A stretch of DNA of 64,000 nucleotides from Sinomonas atrocyanea (lineage in GTDB: Bacteria > Actinomycetota > Actinomycetes > Actinomycetales > Micrococcaceae): assembly GCF_030811715.1 (NCBI RefSeq), contig NZ_JAUSRH010000008.1:115178-179177 (forward strand), given 5' to 3'. A model generated the notes under the pieces. It saw only the letters and a list, made by a program, of their open reading frames with translations, had not been told where the DNA came from and searched no databases. Shown in pieces: positions 15,699 through 24,980 of the stretch (its first letter is position 1; each line of letters begins with the position of its first letter). The translations under genes were made by a program, and so were the position numbers.

Positions 15699-17519
15699 GT
15701 GCGCGAAAAGTCCGTTCCGCCCCTCGTCCCCACCCCCGTCGCCAGGAACATCGCCGACTTCGTGATCGAGCAGGCCGAGAAGCCCTCGAACCCCGCCCTC
15801 TTCGCCCGGCGCGGTGCCACGGGCGCGTGGGAGGACGTGACGGCCAAGGAGTTCCGCGCCGAGGTGGAGCGGATTGCCAAGGGCCTGATCGCGGAGGGGG
15901 TGGCCCCCGGCGACCGGGTGGCCATCATGGCCCGCACCTGCTACGAGTGGAGCCTCGTCGACTTCGCGATCTGGTTCGCCGGCGCAGTGTCGGTGCCCAT
16001 CTACGAAACCTCGTCCCCGAGCCAGATCGCGTGGAACCTCGGCAACTCGGGCGCCGTCGCCGCCTTCGGAGAGACCGCCCACCACGAGGACGCCATCCGC
16101 GCTGCCATCGACTCCGAGGACCTCACCGCGATGCGCCACGTCTGGCAGCTCTCCCCTGCAGGCCTCGGTGCCCTGGGCGCGGCCGGCGAGCGGGTCTCCG
16201 ACGAGGAGCTCGAGGCGCGCCGCTCGGCCGCGACCCTCGAGTCGCTGGCCACCATCATCTACACCTCGGGCACCCTGGGCCGACCGAAGGGGTGCGAGCT
16301 GACCCATGGGAACTTCGTGGCGCTGTCGGAGAACGCCACGGCCGCGCTCGGAGAGGTCGTGGTGCCGGGCGCCAAGACCATCATGTTCCTGCCGCTCGCC
16401 CACGTGTTCGCCCGCTTCATCTCCGTCCTCGCCGTCGCCGCAGGCTGCCAGGTGGCGCACACCCCGGACATCAAGAACCTGCTGGCCGACCTGCAGGGCT
16501 TCGAGCCGAACTTCATCCTCGTGGTCCCGCGCGTGTTCGAGAAGGTCTACAACTCCGCGCTGACCAAGGCGGAGGACGGCGGCAAGGGCAAGATCTTCCA
16601 CCGCGCGGCCGACATCGCGATCGCCTGGTCGAAGTCCCACGCCGACGGCGGGAGCCCCTCCCTCGGCCTGCGGCTGCAGCATGCGCTCTACGACGCGCTC
16701 GTCTACCGCAAGCTGCGTGCGGCCATGGGCGGCCACGTCAAGTACGCCGTCTCGGGGGGAGGCCCGCTCGGCGAGCGGCTCGGCCACTTCTTCCACGGCA
16801 TCGGCCTCCGCGTCCTCGAGGGCTACGGCCTCACCGAGACCACCGCGCCGATCTGCGTCAACACCCCTTCGCTGGTGAAGATCGGCACCGTCGGCGCGCC
16901 CATCCCCGGGAACTCCGTCCGGATCGCGGACGACGGCGAGATCCTCGCCAAGGGCATCAGCGTCATGCGCGGCTACTACCGGCTCCCGGAGCTTCAGACC
17001 GAGACGTTCACGGACGGGTGGTTCCACACCGGGGACATCGGCGAGCTCGATGCCGACGGCTACCTGCGCATCACCGGCCGCAAGAAGGACATCATCGTTA
17101 CGGCCGGCGGCAAGAACGTGGCCCCCGCCCACCTCGAGGACCAGATCCGCGCCGACGCGCTCGTGTCCCAGGTCGTCGTGGTCGGCGAGAACCGCCCCTT
17201 CATCGGGGCGCTCGTGACCCTCGACGAGGAGGCCCTGCCGGGCTGGCTCGAGCGGCAGGGGCTCCCCGCCGGGCTCTCCCTCGAGGACGCCACGTCCCAC
17301 CCGGGCGTGCTCGCGCACGTGCAGTCGATCATCGACCGCGCCAACGAGAGCGTGTCGAAGGCGGAGGCGATCAAGTCCTTCCGGGTGGTGCCGACCGACT
17401 TCACCGAGTCCTCCGGCCACCTCACGCCCTCGCTCAAGGTCAAGCGGGCCCAGGTCATGGCCGACTTCGGCAGCTACGTCGAGGACATCTACTCGGCCCC
17501 CAAGCCGAGCGTCGTCTGA
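15699..17519 (+). CDS. Long-chain-fatty-acid--CoA ligase (FadD15-like)
   Basis: Activates fatty acids to acyl-CoA through an acyl-adenylate. The 606 residues contain the AMP-binding P-loop IIYTSGTLGRPKGCELTH, the ANL motif LEGYGLTETTAPI, the hinge-region GWFHTGDIGELDADGYLRITGRKKD and the catalytic Lys region near the C-terminus. In the P-loop TSGTLGRPKG, Leu replaces the usual Thr, a minor variant. The GTG start has an ideal AAGGAG site 7 nt upstream. A TATGGT -10 candidate lies about 45 nt before the start. A perfect 18-bp hairpin follows the stop. Orthologous in position to fadD15 (Rv2187). Confidence 0.94.
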   Translation: MREKSVPPLVPTPVARNIADFVIEQAEKPSNPALFARRGATGAWEDVTAKEFRAEVERIAKGLIAEGVAPGDRVAIMARTCYEWSLVDFAIWFAGAVSVPIYETSSPSQIAWNLGNSGAVAAFGETAHHEDAIRAAIDSEDLTAMRHVWQLSPAGLGALGAAGERVSDEELEARRSAATLESLATIIYTSGTLGRPKGCELTHGNFVALSENATAALGEVVVPGAKTIMFLPLAHVFARFISVLAVAAGCQVAHTPDIKNLLADLQGFEPNFILVVPRVFEKVYNSALTKAEDGGKGKIFHRAADIAIAWSKSHADGGSPSLGLRLQHALYDALVYRKLRAAMGGHVKYAVSGGGPLGERLGHFFHGIGLRVLEGYGLTETTAPICVNTPSLVKIGTVGAPIPGNSVRIADDGEILAKGISVMRGYYRLPELQTETFTDGWFHTGDIGELDADGYLRITGRKKDIIVTAGGKNVAPAHLEDQIRADALVSQVVVVGENRPFIGALVTLDEEALPGWLERQGLPAGLSLEDATSHPGVLAHVQSIIDRANESVSKAEAIKSFRVVPTDFTESSGHLTPSLKVKRAQVMADFGSYVEDIYSAPKPSVV

Positions 17520-17540
17520 CCGCCGCTCCCGCCAGCGCCG

Positions 17541-17578
17541 AGCGAGGCGGCCCCGGCATGTGCCGGGGCCGCCTCGCT
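17541..17578. terminator. Bidirectional 18-bp perfect palindrome after the acyl-CoA ligase
   Basis: AGCGAGGCGGCCCCGGCA pairs perfectly with its complement around a TG centre. It lies between the convergent ligase stop and the MinD-like gene stop (4 nt away). Confidence 0.8.
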
Positions 17579-17582
17579 GCGG

Positions 17583-18947
17583 TCAGTCGCCGGTGAGCTG
17601 GTCCACGACGAGTCCGGCGAGCTCGATCGCCGCCTCGCGCGTCGCGGGGGCCAGCTTGGCGAACTCGATCTGCGAGCCCTCGGCCAGGTGCCGGTCATGC
17701 GGGATGCGGACCACGTGGCCCACGCGGGTGCGGAAGTGGTCCTCGATCTCGTCCACGTTCACCCGCGTGCCGCTGCCGGCGGAGACGTTGACCACGACGA
17801 TCGCCCTGCGCACCAGGTCGTCCCGCCCGTGGGCCTCGAGCCACGAGAGCGTCTCGGAGGCGAGCCTCGCCTCGTCGACGCTTCCGCCCGAGACGAGGAC
17901 GACGGCGTCGGCCTTCTCCAGCGTCCCCTGCATGACGGAGTGGACCATCCCCGTGCCGGAATCGGTGAGCACGATCGAGTAGTAGCGGCCGAGGATGTCC
18001 GTGACGGCCCGGTAGTCCGCGTCGTTGAAGGCGTGGGCGACCATCGGGTCCGCGTCCGAGGCGAGGACGTCGAGCCGCGACCCCTCGCGGGCCGTGTAGT
18101 TGGACAGCTGGGCGAAGGAATTGACCTCGAAGCGGTCCTTGACGAGCTGGCGGGCGGTGTGGGACGCGCGCCCGGGGTTCCGGTCCGAGAGGGTTCCCCG
18201 GTCGGGATTCGCGTCCATCGCGATGACGCGGTCCTCGCGCAGGTCGGCGAGGGCCATGCCCAGCAGCGTCGTCACCGTCGTCTTGCCGACGCCGCCCTTG
18301 CGGGACAGGACGGGCACGTACCGCGTCTTCTCCCCCAGCCGCACGGCGATCCGGTGCTCGAGTGCCCGCTGCATCCGGACGGCGTCCGAGTCTCCGACGT
18401 TGACGTAGCCGAAGGTCGCGAAGTAGAGCCAGCGCCGCCAGCCGCCCACGGGGGGCGCGGGGCTCTTGGACACGAGGCGGTCCGAGGTGAGGGACGTGGC
18501 CGACTCGGGTCCCTCGGCGCGCGACCGGCGCTCGCTCACCGCCGGCGCGTCGTCGCCGGCGGCAGCCGCCTGTGCGGCCTCCGGGCCGAGCGGTGCGGAG
18601 CCGCGGGGCTGGTAGCCGACCTCGGCCGACGGGGCCGGCTGGACGGGGACCGCGGCGGGGTCGTCGGAGGCGGGGGCGACCGGGACGGACGCGGTCGCCG
18701 GTGCGCCCGCGAGCCATCCCGCGGGAGGCGCGGACGGGGCCGGCGGCACCGAGCCGAGGTCCAGCGGCACGGACAGGATCCCGAGCGTCCCCCGGGCAGC
18801 GGCCGGCTCCGAGGCGGGTTCGGGGGCCGCCGAGCCTGCCGCCTCCTCCCCCGCGCCGTCCTCGGCCGCCGGGGCGCCCTGGGTGGAATCCGGCTCGTCC
18901 TGGGATGGACCGCGCCGCGGTGCGGGCTTGGGCGTGCTGTCGCTCAT
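17583..18947 (-). CDS. MinD/ParA-superfamily ATPase with disordered N-terminal half
   Basis: 454 residues. The first 175 are low complexity (Pro, Ala, Glu, Ser), ending in WRRWLYFATFGYVNVGDSDAVR, a conserved lead-in. The P-loop ATPase follows: deviant Walker A SRKGGVGKTTVTT, AMDANPDRGTLSDR (switch region), and VLTDSGTGMVHSV (Walker B-like). This layout matches Rv2184c and the MinD-like proteins around ESX loci, whose exact role is uncertain. Its position beside fadD15 supports the Rv2184c relation. No ParB, MinC/MinE or secretion gene is adjacent. ATG start with GGGAG upstream. Confidence 0.85.
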   Translation of the reverse strand: MSDSTPKPAPRRGPSQDEPDSTQGAPAAEDGAGEEAAGSAAPEPASEPAAARGTLGILSVPLDLGSVPPAPSAPPAGWLAGAPATASVPVAPASDDPAAVPVQPAPSAEVGYQPRGSAPLGPEAAQAAAAGDDAPAVSERRSRAEGPESATSLTSDRLVSKSPAPPVGGWRRWLYFATFGYVNVGDSDAVRMQRALEHRIAVRLGEKTRYVPVLSRKGGVGKTTVTTLLGMALADLREDRVIAMDANPDRGTLSDRNPGRASHTARQLVKDRFEVNSFAQLSNYTAREGSRLDVLASDADPMVAHAFNDADYRAVTDILGRYYSIVLTDSGTGMVHSVMQGTLEKADAVVLVSGGSVDEARLASETLSWLEAHGRDDLVRRAIVVVNVSAGSGTRVNVDEIEDHFRTRVGHVVRIPHDRHLAEGSQIEFAKLAPATREAAIELAGLVVDQLTGD

Positions 18948-19092
18948 GGCTCCCGTTCGCCTCGTAGGTGGGTGCGGACGGCGGCGGCGGACCGCCGCCG
19001 TCCTGGATCGCGCCCAGTCTAGCCGCCGCCCCGGCTCCGCCCTGCGGCAGAGACGGGGCGGCGGCCCGGATGCCCGGAACGCGGGCCGGCGG

Positions 19093-22000
19093 CTACTCGG
19101 CGCCGACCACGAGCAGGAGGTCTCCGCCCTGGACCTGCTCGACGCCGGAGACGACCACGCGGGCCACCTTGCCGGCGACCGGCGAGGTAATGGCGGCCTC
19201 CATCTTCATGGCCTCGATGGTCGCCACCGAATCGCCGGCCTGGACGAGGTCGCCCTCCTTCGCCGTGACGGTCACCGCGCCGGCGAACGGAGCGGCGACG
19301 TGGCCGGGGTTGGTCGCGTCGGCCTTCTCCGCCTGCTTGACGTTGCTCTGCACGGCCCGGTCGCGGACCGAGACCGGCCGGGACTGGCCGTTCAGCGTCG
19401 CGATGACCGTGCGCATGCCCTTCTCGTCGGGCTCCGAGATGGCCTCGAGCTGCGCGATGAGCCGCACGCCCTTCTCGAGCTCGATCACGTGCTCGTGGCC
19501 GCGCTGGAGGCCGTAGAGGTAGTCCCGCGTGTCGAGCACCGAGAGGTTGCCGTAGGCTTCCCGGTTCGCGAGGTAGTCCTTCGTCGGGCCGGGGAACAGC
19601 AGCCGGTTGAGCGTGGCCCGGCGCGTGGCCGAGTCGCCCGCCAAACCCGCCGAGTCCTCGGCCGAGAGCTTCTCCTCGCGCACCTTGACGGTCCGGCCCT
19701 GCAGGGCCTTCGTGCGGAAGGGCTCCGGCCAGCCGCCGGGCGGGTCACCGAGCTCGCCGCTGAGGAAGCCGATGACCGACTCGGGGATGTCGAACTTCTG
19801 CGGGTTCTGCCGGAACTCCTCGGGATCCGCGCCGAGCCCGACGAGGTGCAGCGCAAGGTCGCCGACCACCTTGGACGACGGCGTGACCTTGACCAGCCGG
19901 CCGAGGATCCGGTCCGCAGCCGCGTACATGTCCTCGATCGCCTCGAACCGCTCGGCCAGGCCGAGGGCCATGGCCTGCTGGCGCAGGTTGGAGAGCTGGC
20001 CGCCCGGGATCTCGTGGTGGTAGACGCGCCCGGTCGGGCCCGGAAGTCCCGACTCGAAGGGGGCGTAGACGCGGCGCACGGCCTCCCAGTAGGGCTCGAG
20101 CGCGCTGACCTTCTCCAGCGCCAGGCCCGTGTCGCGGGGGGTGTGGGCGAGTGCGGCCACGAGGGCCGACGCCGGGACCTGGCTGGTGGTGCCGGCCAGG
20201 GACGCCGAGGCGACGTCGACGGCGTCGACCCCGGCCTCGACCGCCGCGAGCAGCGTCGCGAGCTGGCCGCCCGCGGTGTCGTGCGTGTGCAGGTGGACGG
20301 GAAGGTCGAAGCGCTCCCGCAGGGCGCGCACGAGCTTCGCGGCCGCGGCCGGGCGCAGGAGGCCCGCCATGTCCTTGATCGCGAGGATGTGGGCGCCGGC
20401 GTCGACGATCTTCTGTGCGAGCCCGAGGTAGTAGTCGAGCGTGTACAGGTCCTCCGCGGGGTCGAGGAGGTCACCGGTGTAGCACAGCACCACCTCGGCC
20501 ACCGCGGTCCCGGTCTCGCGGACGGCCTTGATGGCGGGGGCCATCTGGTTCACGTCGTTGAGCGCGTCGAAGATGCGGAAGATGTCGATGCCGGTGGCTG
20601 CGGCCTCCTTGACGAAGGCGGCCGTCACCTCCTCGGGGTACGGCGTGTACCCGACCGTGTTCCGGCCGCGCAGGAGCATCTGGAGGCAGATGTTCGGGAT
20701 CGCCGCACGCAGGGCGGCAAGCCGCTGCCAGGGGTCCTCGCCGAGGAAGCGGAGTGCGACGTCGTACGTTGCCCCGCCCCAGGCCTCCACCGAGAGCAGC
20801 TCGGGCGTGAGCACCGAGACCGCGGGGCCGGCCGCGACGAGGTCCCGGGTACGCACGCGCGTCGCCAGCAGCGACTGGTGGGCGTCGCGGAAGGTCGTGT
20901 CCGTCACGGCGACCGCGTTCTGCTCGCGCAGGGCCTTCGCGAAGCCCTCCGGGCCGAGCTCGAGCAGCTTCTGGCGGGATCCGGCCGGCGCGTCGGCCAG
21001 GTCGACCTTCGGGAGCTTCTCCTGCGGATCCGCGTGGACCTTGAGCTCGCCGTTGGGCTTGTTCACGGTCACGTCGGCGAGCCAGGTGAGCAGCCTGGTC
21101 CCCCGGTCGGCGGACGAGCGTGCCTTCAGCAGCTCCGGGCGCTCGTCGATGAACGAGGTAGCGACGTTGCCGGCGACGAAGTCCTCGTCGTCGAGGACAG
21201 CCTGGAGGAAGGGGATGTTCGTGGAGACGCCGCGGATGCGGAACTCGGCCAGGGCGCGACGGGCGCGCTTGACCGCGGTCGCGTAGTCGCGGCCGCGGCA
21301 CGTGAGCTTGACGAGCATCGAGTCGAAGTGCGGGCTGATCTCCGCGCCCTGGTAGATCGTGCCGCCGTCGAGGCGCACGCCCGCGCCGCCGGCGGAGCGG
21401 TAGCCGGTGATCTTGCCGACGTCCGGGCGGAAGCCGTTGGCCGGGTCCTCGGTGGTGATGCGGCACTGGAGCGCCGCGCCCTTGAGGTGGATCCGGTCCT
21501 GGGTGAGCCCGAGGTCCTCGAGCGTCTCGCCGGAGGCGATGCGCAGCTGCGCCTGGACGAGGTCGACGTCGGTCACCTCCTCGGTGACCGTGTGCTCGAC
21601 CTGGATGCGGGGGTTCATCTCGATGAAGACGTGCTGGCCGGCGCGCTCGCCGACCGTGTCGACGAGGAACTCCACGGTGCCGGCGTTGACGTAGCCGAGG
21701 GCCTTGGCGAACTTGATGGCGTCCGCGTAGAGGGCCTGGCGGATCGACTCGTCGAGCTGCGGGGCCGGGGCGATCTCGATGACCTTCTGGTGCCTGCGCT
21801 GCAGCGAGCAGTCGCGCTCGAACAGGTGCACGACGTTGCCCTCGCCGTCCGCGAGGACCTGGACCTCGATGTGGCGCGGGCGCAGCACGGCCTGCTCGAG
21901 GAACACGGTCGGGTCACCGAACGCGGCGTCGGCCTCGCGCATCGCGGCGTTCAGCGACTCCGGCAGGGCCTCGCGCGTGTCGACGCGGCGCATGCCGCGG

Positions 22001-22494
22001 CCGCCGCCGCCGGCGACGGCCTTGACGAAGATCGGGAAGCCGATCTCATCCGCGGCCGCGAGGAGCTCGTCCGCGTCCGAGCTGGGCGCGGAGGACTTGA
22101 GCACGGGGATGCCTGCCTTGCGCGCCGCCTGCAGGGCGTGGACTTTGTGGCCGGCCAGTTCGAGGACATCGGCCGGGGGGCCGACGAAGGTGATGCCGGC
22201 GGCTGCGGCCGCGCGCGCCAGCTCCGGGTTCTCGGAGAGGAAGCCGTAGCCGGGGTAGATGGCATCCGCACCGGCCTCCTTGGCGACCCGGACGATCTCG
22301 TCCACATCGAGATAGGCCCGGACCGGATGGCCCTCCTCGCCAATGAGGTAGGCCTCGTCCGCCTTCTGCCGGTGGATCGAGTTGCGGTCTTCGTGGGGGA
22401 ACACGGCAACCGTCTTGGCACCGAGCTCGTAGCCCGCCCGGAACGCGCGGATGGCGATTTCACCGCGGTTCGCTACCAGAATCTTGGAGAACAT
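19093..22494 (-). CDS. pyc: Pyruvate carboxylase
   Basis: Anaplerotic enzyme converting pyruvate and bicarbonate to oxaloacetate. The single chain of 1133 residues carries all domains in order. Biotin carboxylase runs about 1-455 (FSKILVANRGEIAIRAFRA; ATP-grasp KAVAGGGGRGMR; RDCSLQRRHQKVIE). Carboxyltransferase runs about 535-810 (TDTTFRDAHQSLLATR; the metal-site HLHTHDTAG). The allosteric linker follows, and the biotinyl domain has EAMKMEA with biotin on Lys near 1097. ATG start is preceded by AGGAG. Two TAGACA-type -10 candidates lie upstream. In this organism group it would refill the TCA cycle during growth on sugars, lactate or propionate-derived pyruvate. Confidence 0.97.
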   Translation of the reverse strand: MFSKILVANRGEIAIRAFRAGYELGAKTVAVFPHEDRNSIHRQKADEAYLIGEEGHPVRAYLDVDEIVRVAKEAGADAIYPGYGFLSENPELARAAAAAGITFVGPPADVLELAGHKVHALQAARKAGIPVLKSSAPSSDADELLAAADEIGFPIFVKAVAGGGGRGMRRVDTREALPESLNAAMREADAAFGDPTVFLEQAVLRPRHIEVQVLADGEGNVVHLFERDCSLQRRHQKVIEIAPAPQLDESIRQALYADAIKFAKALGYVNAGTVEFLVDTVGERAGQHVFIEMNPRIQVEHTVTEEVTDVDLVQAQLRIASGETLEDLGLTQDRIHLKGAALQCRITTEDPANGFRPDVGKITGYRSAGGAGVRLDGGTIYQGAEISPHFDSMLVKLTCRGRDYATAVKRARRALAEFRIRGVSTNIPFLQAVLDDEDFVAGNVATSFIDERPELLKARSSADRGTRLLTWLADVTVNKPNGELKVHADPQEKLPKVDLADAPAGSRQKLLELGPEGFAKALREQNAVAVTDTTFRDAHQSLLATRVRTRDLVAAGPAVSVLTPELLSVEAWGGATYDVALRFLGEDPWQRLAALRAAIPNICLQMLLRGRNTVGYTPYPEEVTAAFVKEAAATGIDIFRIFDALNDVNQMAPAIKAVRETGTAVAEVVLCYTGDLLDPAEDLYTLDYYLGLAQKIVDAGAHILAIKDMAGLLRPAAAAKLVRALRERFDLPVHLHTHDTAGGQLATLLAAVEAGVDAVDVASASLAGTTSQVPASALVAALAHTPRDTGLALEKVSALEPYWEAVRRVYAPFESGLPGPTGRVYHHEIPGGQLSNLRQQAMALGLAERFEAIEDMYAAADRILGRLVKVTPSSKVVGDLALHLVGLGADPEEFRQNPQKFDIPESVIGFLSGELGDPPGGWPEPFRTKALQGRTVKVREEKLSAEDSAGLAGDSATRRATLNRLLFPGPTKDYLANREAYGNLSVLDTRDYLYGLQRGHEHVIELEKGVRLIAQLEAISEPDEKGMRTVIATLNGQSRPVSVRDRAVQSNVKQAEKADATNPGHVAAPFAGAVTVTAKEGDLVQAGDSVATIEAMKMEAAITSPVAGKVARVVVSGVEQVQGGDLLLVVGAE

Positions 22495-22719
22495 GGGACT
22501 CCTGTTGTCGCAACGCAGGACTTGTCTAGGTGGTGCCTAGTGTCTATGCCAGCAAAGTAGCAGGGCAATGTGCTGTGTCTTGAATCACGGATGTAACGTC
22601 TCGCCACGTGGACGCGGCGCGGGGGCAGTCGGTTCCCCGGGCCGTGGCGTGGCCCGGGCGGCCGCCTGCTTCCCTTTAGGATGGAACGGTCGGCCAGCGG
22701 ATAGATAGTGGATTCTCAC
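22495..22719. promoter_or_regulatory. Divergent promoter region between pyc and the ParA-like gene
   Basis: 225 bp without a gene. On the pyc side two small inverted repeats are visible, GTTG-tcg-CAAC (22504-22514) and CTAGG-tggtg-CCTAG (22526-22540), with TAGACA -10 candidates next to them. On the other side TTTAGGAT (22675-22682) is a plausible -10 for the ParA-like gene. Confidence 0.4.
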
Positions 22720-23544
22720 GTGCAAGTAGTCAGCATCAGCAGCCTGAAGGGCGGGGTCGGGAAGACCTCGGTGACAACGGGGCTTGCGTCAGCCGCCCTC
22801 GCGGCCGGGATCCCCACTCTCGTGGTCGACCTCGACCCGCATGCTGACGCGTCGACCGCACTCGGCGTGAACCCGGACCGGGAGCTCGAGGTGGGGCGGC
22901 TGCTCAAGTCCCCCAAGCGGGTCTTCCTCGAGGACAACGTCGTGGCGAGCCCCTGGGTGCGGCGCGCCGCCGCGCTGAACGGCCAGCAGAACCGGGTGCT
23001 CAACGTGGCCTACGGCGGTTCGCTGAGCGGCATCTACGACCGGCCCGACCTGGGCCGGCGGGACCTGCGCCGCCTCACCACGGTCCTCCACGGCCTGGAG
23101 GGCTATGGCCTGGTCCTCATCGACTGCCCGCCCTCGCTCAACGGCCTCACCCGCATGGCGTGGGCCGCGAGCAACCGCGTGCTCCTCGTCGCCGAGCCCG
23201 GCCTGTTCTCGGTGGCCGGCACCGAGCGGACGCTGCGCGCCATCCAGCTCTTCAGGCAGGAGTACGCCCCCAAGCTCTCCCCCGCCGGCATCGTCGCCAA
23301 CCGAGTCCGCCCCTCCTCCACCGAGCACGCCTACCGGCTCGAGGAGATGAAGCAGATGTTCGGTCCGCTCCTGCTGGACCCGCAGATTCCCGAGGTGGCG
23401 AACTGGCAGCAGATCCAGGGCGCCGCCCATGCGGTGCACCACTGGCCCGGCGAGGCCGCCCGCGGCACGGCCGCGCTGTACGACGAGCTGCTCGGCTCGG
23501 TCGTGAAGCAGGGGCGGGAACTCCGCCCCCGCGTCGCGCGCTAG
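22720..23544 (+). CDS. ParA-family ATPase (orphan, no ParB nearby)
   Basis: 274 residues from the GTG giving (V)QVVSISSLKGGVGKTS; a GTG four codons upstream (22708) is the alternative. The deviant Walker A is SLKGGVGKTSVTTG, Walker A' is VDLDPHADAST and Walker B is LVLIDCPPSLNG. These are the ParA/Soj hallmarks needed for ATP-dependent dimerisation and DNA binding. No parB or parS-like cluster is adjacent, so chromosome segregation is not shown. It lies convergent to the MerR gene. Conserved in Micrococcaceae to my knowledge, role unknown; positioning of a cellular cargo is possible. Confidence 0.85.
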   Translation: MQVVSISSLKGGVGKTSVTTGLASAALAAGIPTLVVDLDPHADASTALGVNPDRELEVGRLLKSPKRVFLEDNVVASPWVRRAAALNGQQNRVLNVAYGGSLSGIYDRPDLGRRDLRRLTTVLHGLEGYGLVLIDCPPSLNGLTRMAWAASNRVLLVAEPGLFSVAGTERTLRAIQLFRQEYAPKLSPAGIVANRVRPSSTEHAYRLEEMKQMFGPLLLDPQIPEVANWQQIQGAAHAVHHWPGEAARGTAALYDELLGSVVKQGRELRPRVAR

Positions 23545-23570
23545 CTCCGCTGAACGCTCCGACAGACGTC

Positions 23571-23602
23571 GAGGGGCCGCCACCCGTAGGTGGCGGCCCC
23601 TC
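23571..23602. terminator. Convergent 14-bp hairpin between ParA-like and MerR genes
   Basis: GAGGGGCCGCCACC pairs with GGTGGCGGCCCCTC around CGTA. It is centred between the two convergent stops and is likely bidirectional. Confidence 0.75.
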
Positions 23603-23647
23603 TGCGTCGGTGCGCGGGCGGAGCGCTGCTCCTGCTGCCCCGGCGGC

Positions 23648-24241
23648 TCAGCCTGTCCTGCGCGCCGCGCGGCGCTTGCTCAGCTCGTCCCCGGGAAACG
23701 TCTGGTCTGCGGCGTGCTCGCTCGGCAGCTCGGCGAGGCTCCCCTCCACCTCGCGCCACACGCGTCCGACGGCGATGCCGAAGACGCCCTGTCCTCCTTG
23801 GACGAGGTCGATGACCTCATCGGCCGACGTGCACTCGTACACCGAGGCGCCGTCGCTCATGAGCGTGATCTGTGCGAGGTCCTCGACGCCGCGCTCGCGG
23901 AGGTGCCCGACGGCGCTGCGGATCTGCTGGAGCGAGACCCCGGTGTCGAGCAGTCGCTTGACCACCTTCAGGACGAGGATGTCGCGGAAACCGTAGAGGC
24001 GCTGGGAGCCGCTGCCTGCGGCCCCGCGCACGGTGGGTTCGACAAGGCCCGTGCGGGCCCAGTAGTCGAGCTGCCGGTAGGTGATTCCCGCGGCCTTGCA
24101 CGCGGTGGGGCCGCGGTAGCCCGCCTCCTCGTCCAGAGCGGGGAGGTCATCATCGAAGAGGAGGCCCTGGGTGCCGGACGGCGCCTCGGTGCCCGCGCCG
24201 GAAATATGCTTGAGATCTCCGTGCTCGCGCTTGGGACTCAC
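23648..24241 (-). CDS. MerR-family regulator (Rv1830-like)
   Basis: 197 residues from a GTG (VSPKREHGDLKH) placed by a perfect AAGGAGGG 5 nt upstream. After a 50-residue acidic/Gly leader the winged helix starts (GYRGPTACKAAGITYRQLDYWARTGLVEP), then RLYGFRDILVLKVVKRLLDTGVSLQQIRSAVGHLR completes the MerR DNA-binding domain. The C-terminal domain is a predicted short sensor or dimer region without metal-binding Cys clusters. It is the second MerR protein of the conserved gcvH-garA-ftsR-DUF151-merR group. Two palindromes upstream may be its own operator. Effector unknown. Confidence 0.88.
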   Translation of the reverse strand: MSPKREHGDLKHISGAGTEAPSGTQGLLFDDDLPALDEEAGYRGPTACKAAGITYRQLDYWARTGLVEPTVRGAAGSGSQRLYGFRDILVLKVVKRLLDTGVSLQQIRSAVGHLRERGVEDLAQITLMSDGASVYECTSADEVIDLVQGGQGVFGIAVGRVWREVEGSLAELPSEHAADQTFPGDELSKRRAARRTG

Positions 24242-24479
24242 TAAACCCTCCTTCACAGCTCCCCTGGGGGAATCGCGTCCTCCGCCAGGTAGCCTCGAAA
24301 GTGCCCCTCGTGTAATTACACTCGGGTCCACCCTCCAGTGTCGCCTGAAGCCATCGGGGAAGCAATGGGAGCTTGTCTCTAACGACGTTAGAACCGTCGG
24401 GGAACGAAATCAAAGACATCGCGTCCGGCGGCGGGGGCGTGTCGGGCGCCGGCGCACCTGAGGCGGACGGCGGGGCGCG
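24242..24479 (-). promoter_or_regulatory. MerR-gene upstream region with two palindromes
   Basis: 238 bp of lower GC. It contains the perfect 12-bp palindrome GTGTAATTACAC (24310-24321) and the inverted repeat TCTAAC-gac-GTTAGA (24378-24392), spaced about 69 bp between centres. MerR proteins commonly bind palindromes in their own promoters, so autoregulation or FtsR control is plausible. Binding is inferred. Confidence 0.5.
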
Positions 24480-24980
24480 TCACTCGTCGAAGTCCTCCGG
24501 CTCCACGTCCGCGAGGAACTCGCGGAACCGGCGCATCTCGGTCTCCTCTTCCTCGGCGTTCGCGCCCTCCTCCGTGCCGTCGCTGCCCTCGGCGAGCTGG
24601 ACCCCGGCCTCCTCGAGGACCGCGTCCGCGCACCAGATCCGGCAGTTGACCCGCAGGGCCACGGCGAGGGCGTCGGAGGCCCTCGACTCCACGGTCGTTC
24701 CGTCGTCGAATCCGAGCTGGGCATAGAAGACGCTGTCCTCGACCGCCACGATGGTCGCGCTCACGATCTGCCGGCCGAGGCTGTGCACGACGCTCACGAG
24801 GAGGTCGTGGGTGAGCGGCCGGGGCGGCACCACGTGCTGCTGCGCCAGGGCGATGGCGCTGGCCTCCGCGGTCCCGATCCAGATGGGCAGGTGCCGCTCG
24901 CCGTGTGCCTCCTTCAGGAGCACCAGGGGCTGGTTGGACGGCAGCTCGATGCGGACACCTACGACTTCTACCTCGATCAT
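24480..24980 (-). CDS. Bifunctional nuclease family protein (DUF151)
   Basis: 166 residues. The conserved DUF151 core runs from MIEVEVVGVRIELPSNQPLVLLKE through LPIWIGTAEASAIA to RASDALAVALRVNCRIW. An acidic tail follows (EEGANAEEEETEMRRF). A plant member was reported to have RNase and DNase activity; the bacterial role is unclear. Its ATG overlaps the stop of the MerR/FtsR-like gene by one base (TGATG), so the pair is co-translated. The order garA, ftsR, DUF151, merR is the same as Rv1827-Rv1830. Confidence 0.9.
   Translation of the reverse strand: MIEVEVVGVRIELPSNQPLVLLKEAHGERHLPIWIGTAEASAIALAQQHVVPPRPLTHDLLVSVVHSLGRQIVSATIVAVEDSVFYAQLGFDDGTTVESRASDALAVALRVNCRIWCADAVLEEAGVQLAEGSDGTEEGANAEEEETEMRRFREFLADVEPEDFDE

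Noticed and set aside
18883..22560. A 1225-codon open frame antisense to pyruvate carboxylase
   Set aside because: GC-rich third-position bias keeps opposite frames open; the translation is low complexity without domains and no start signals fit.
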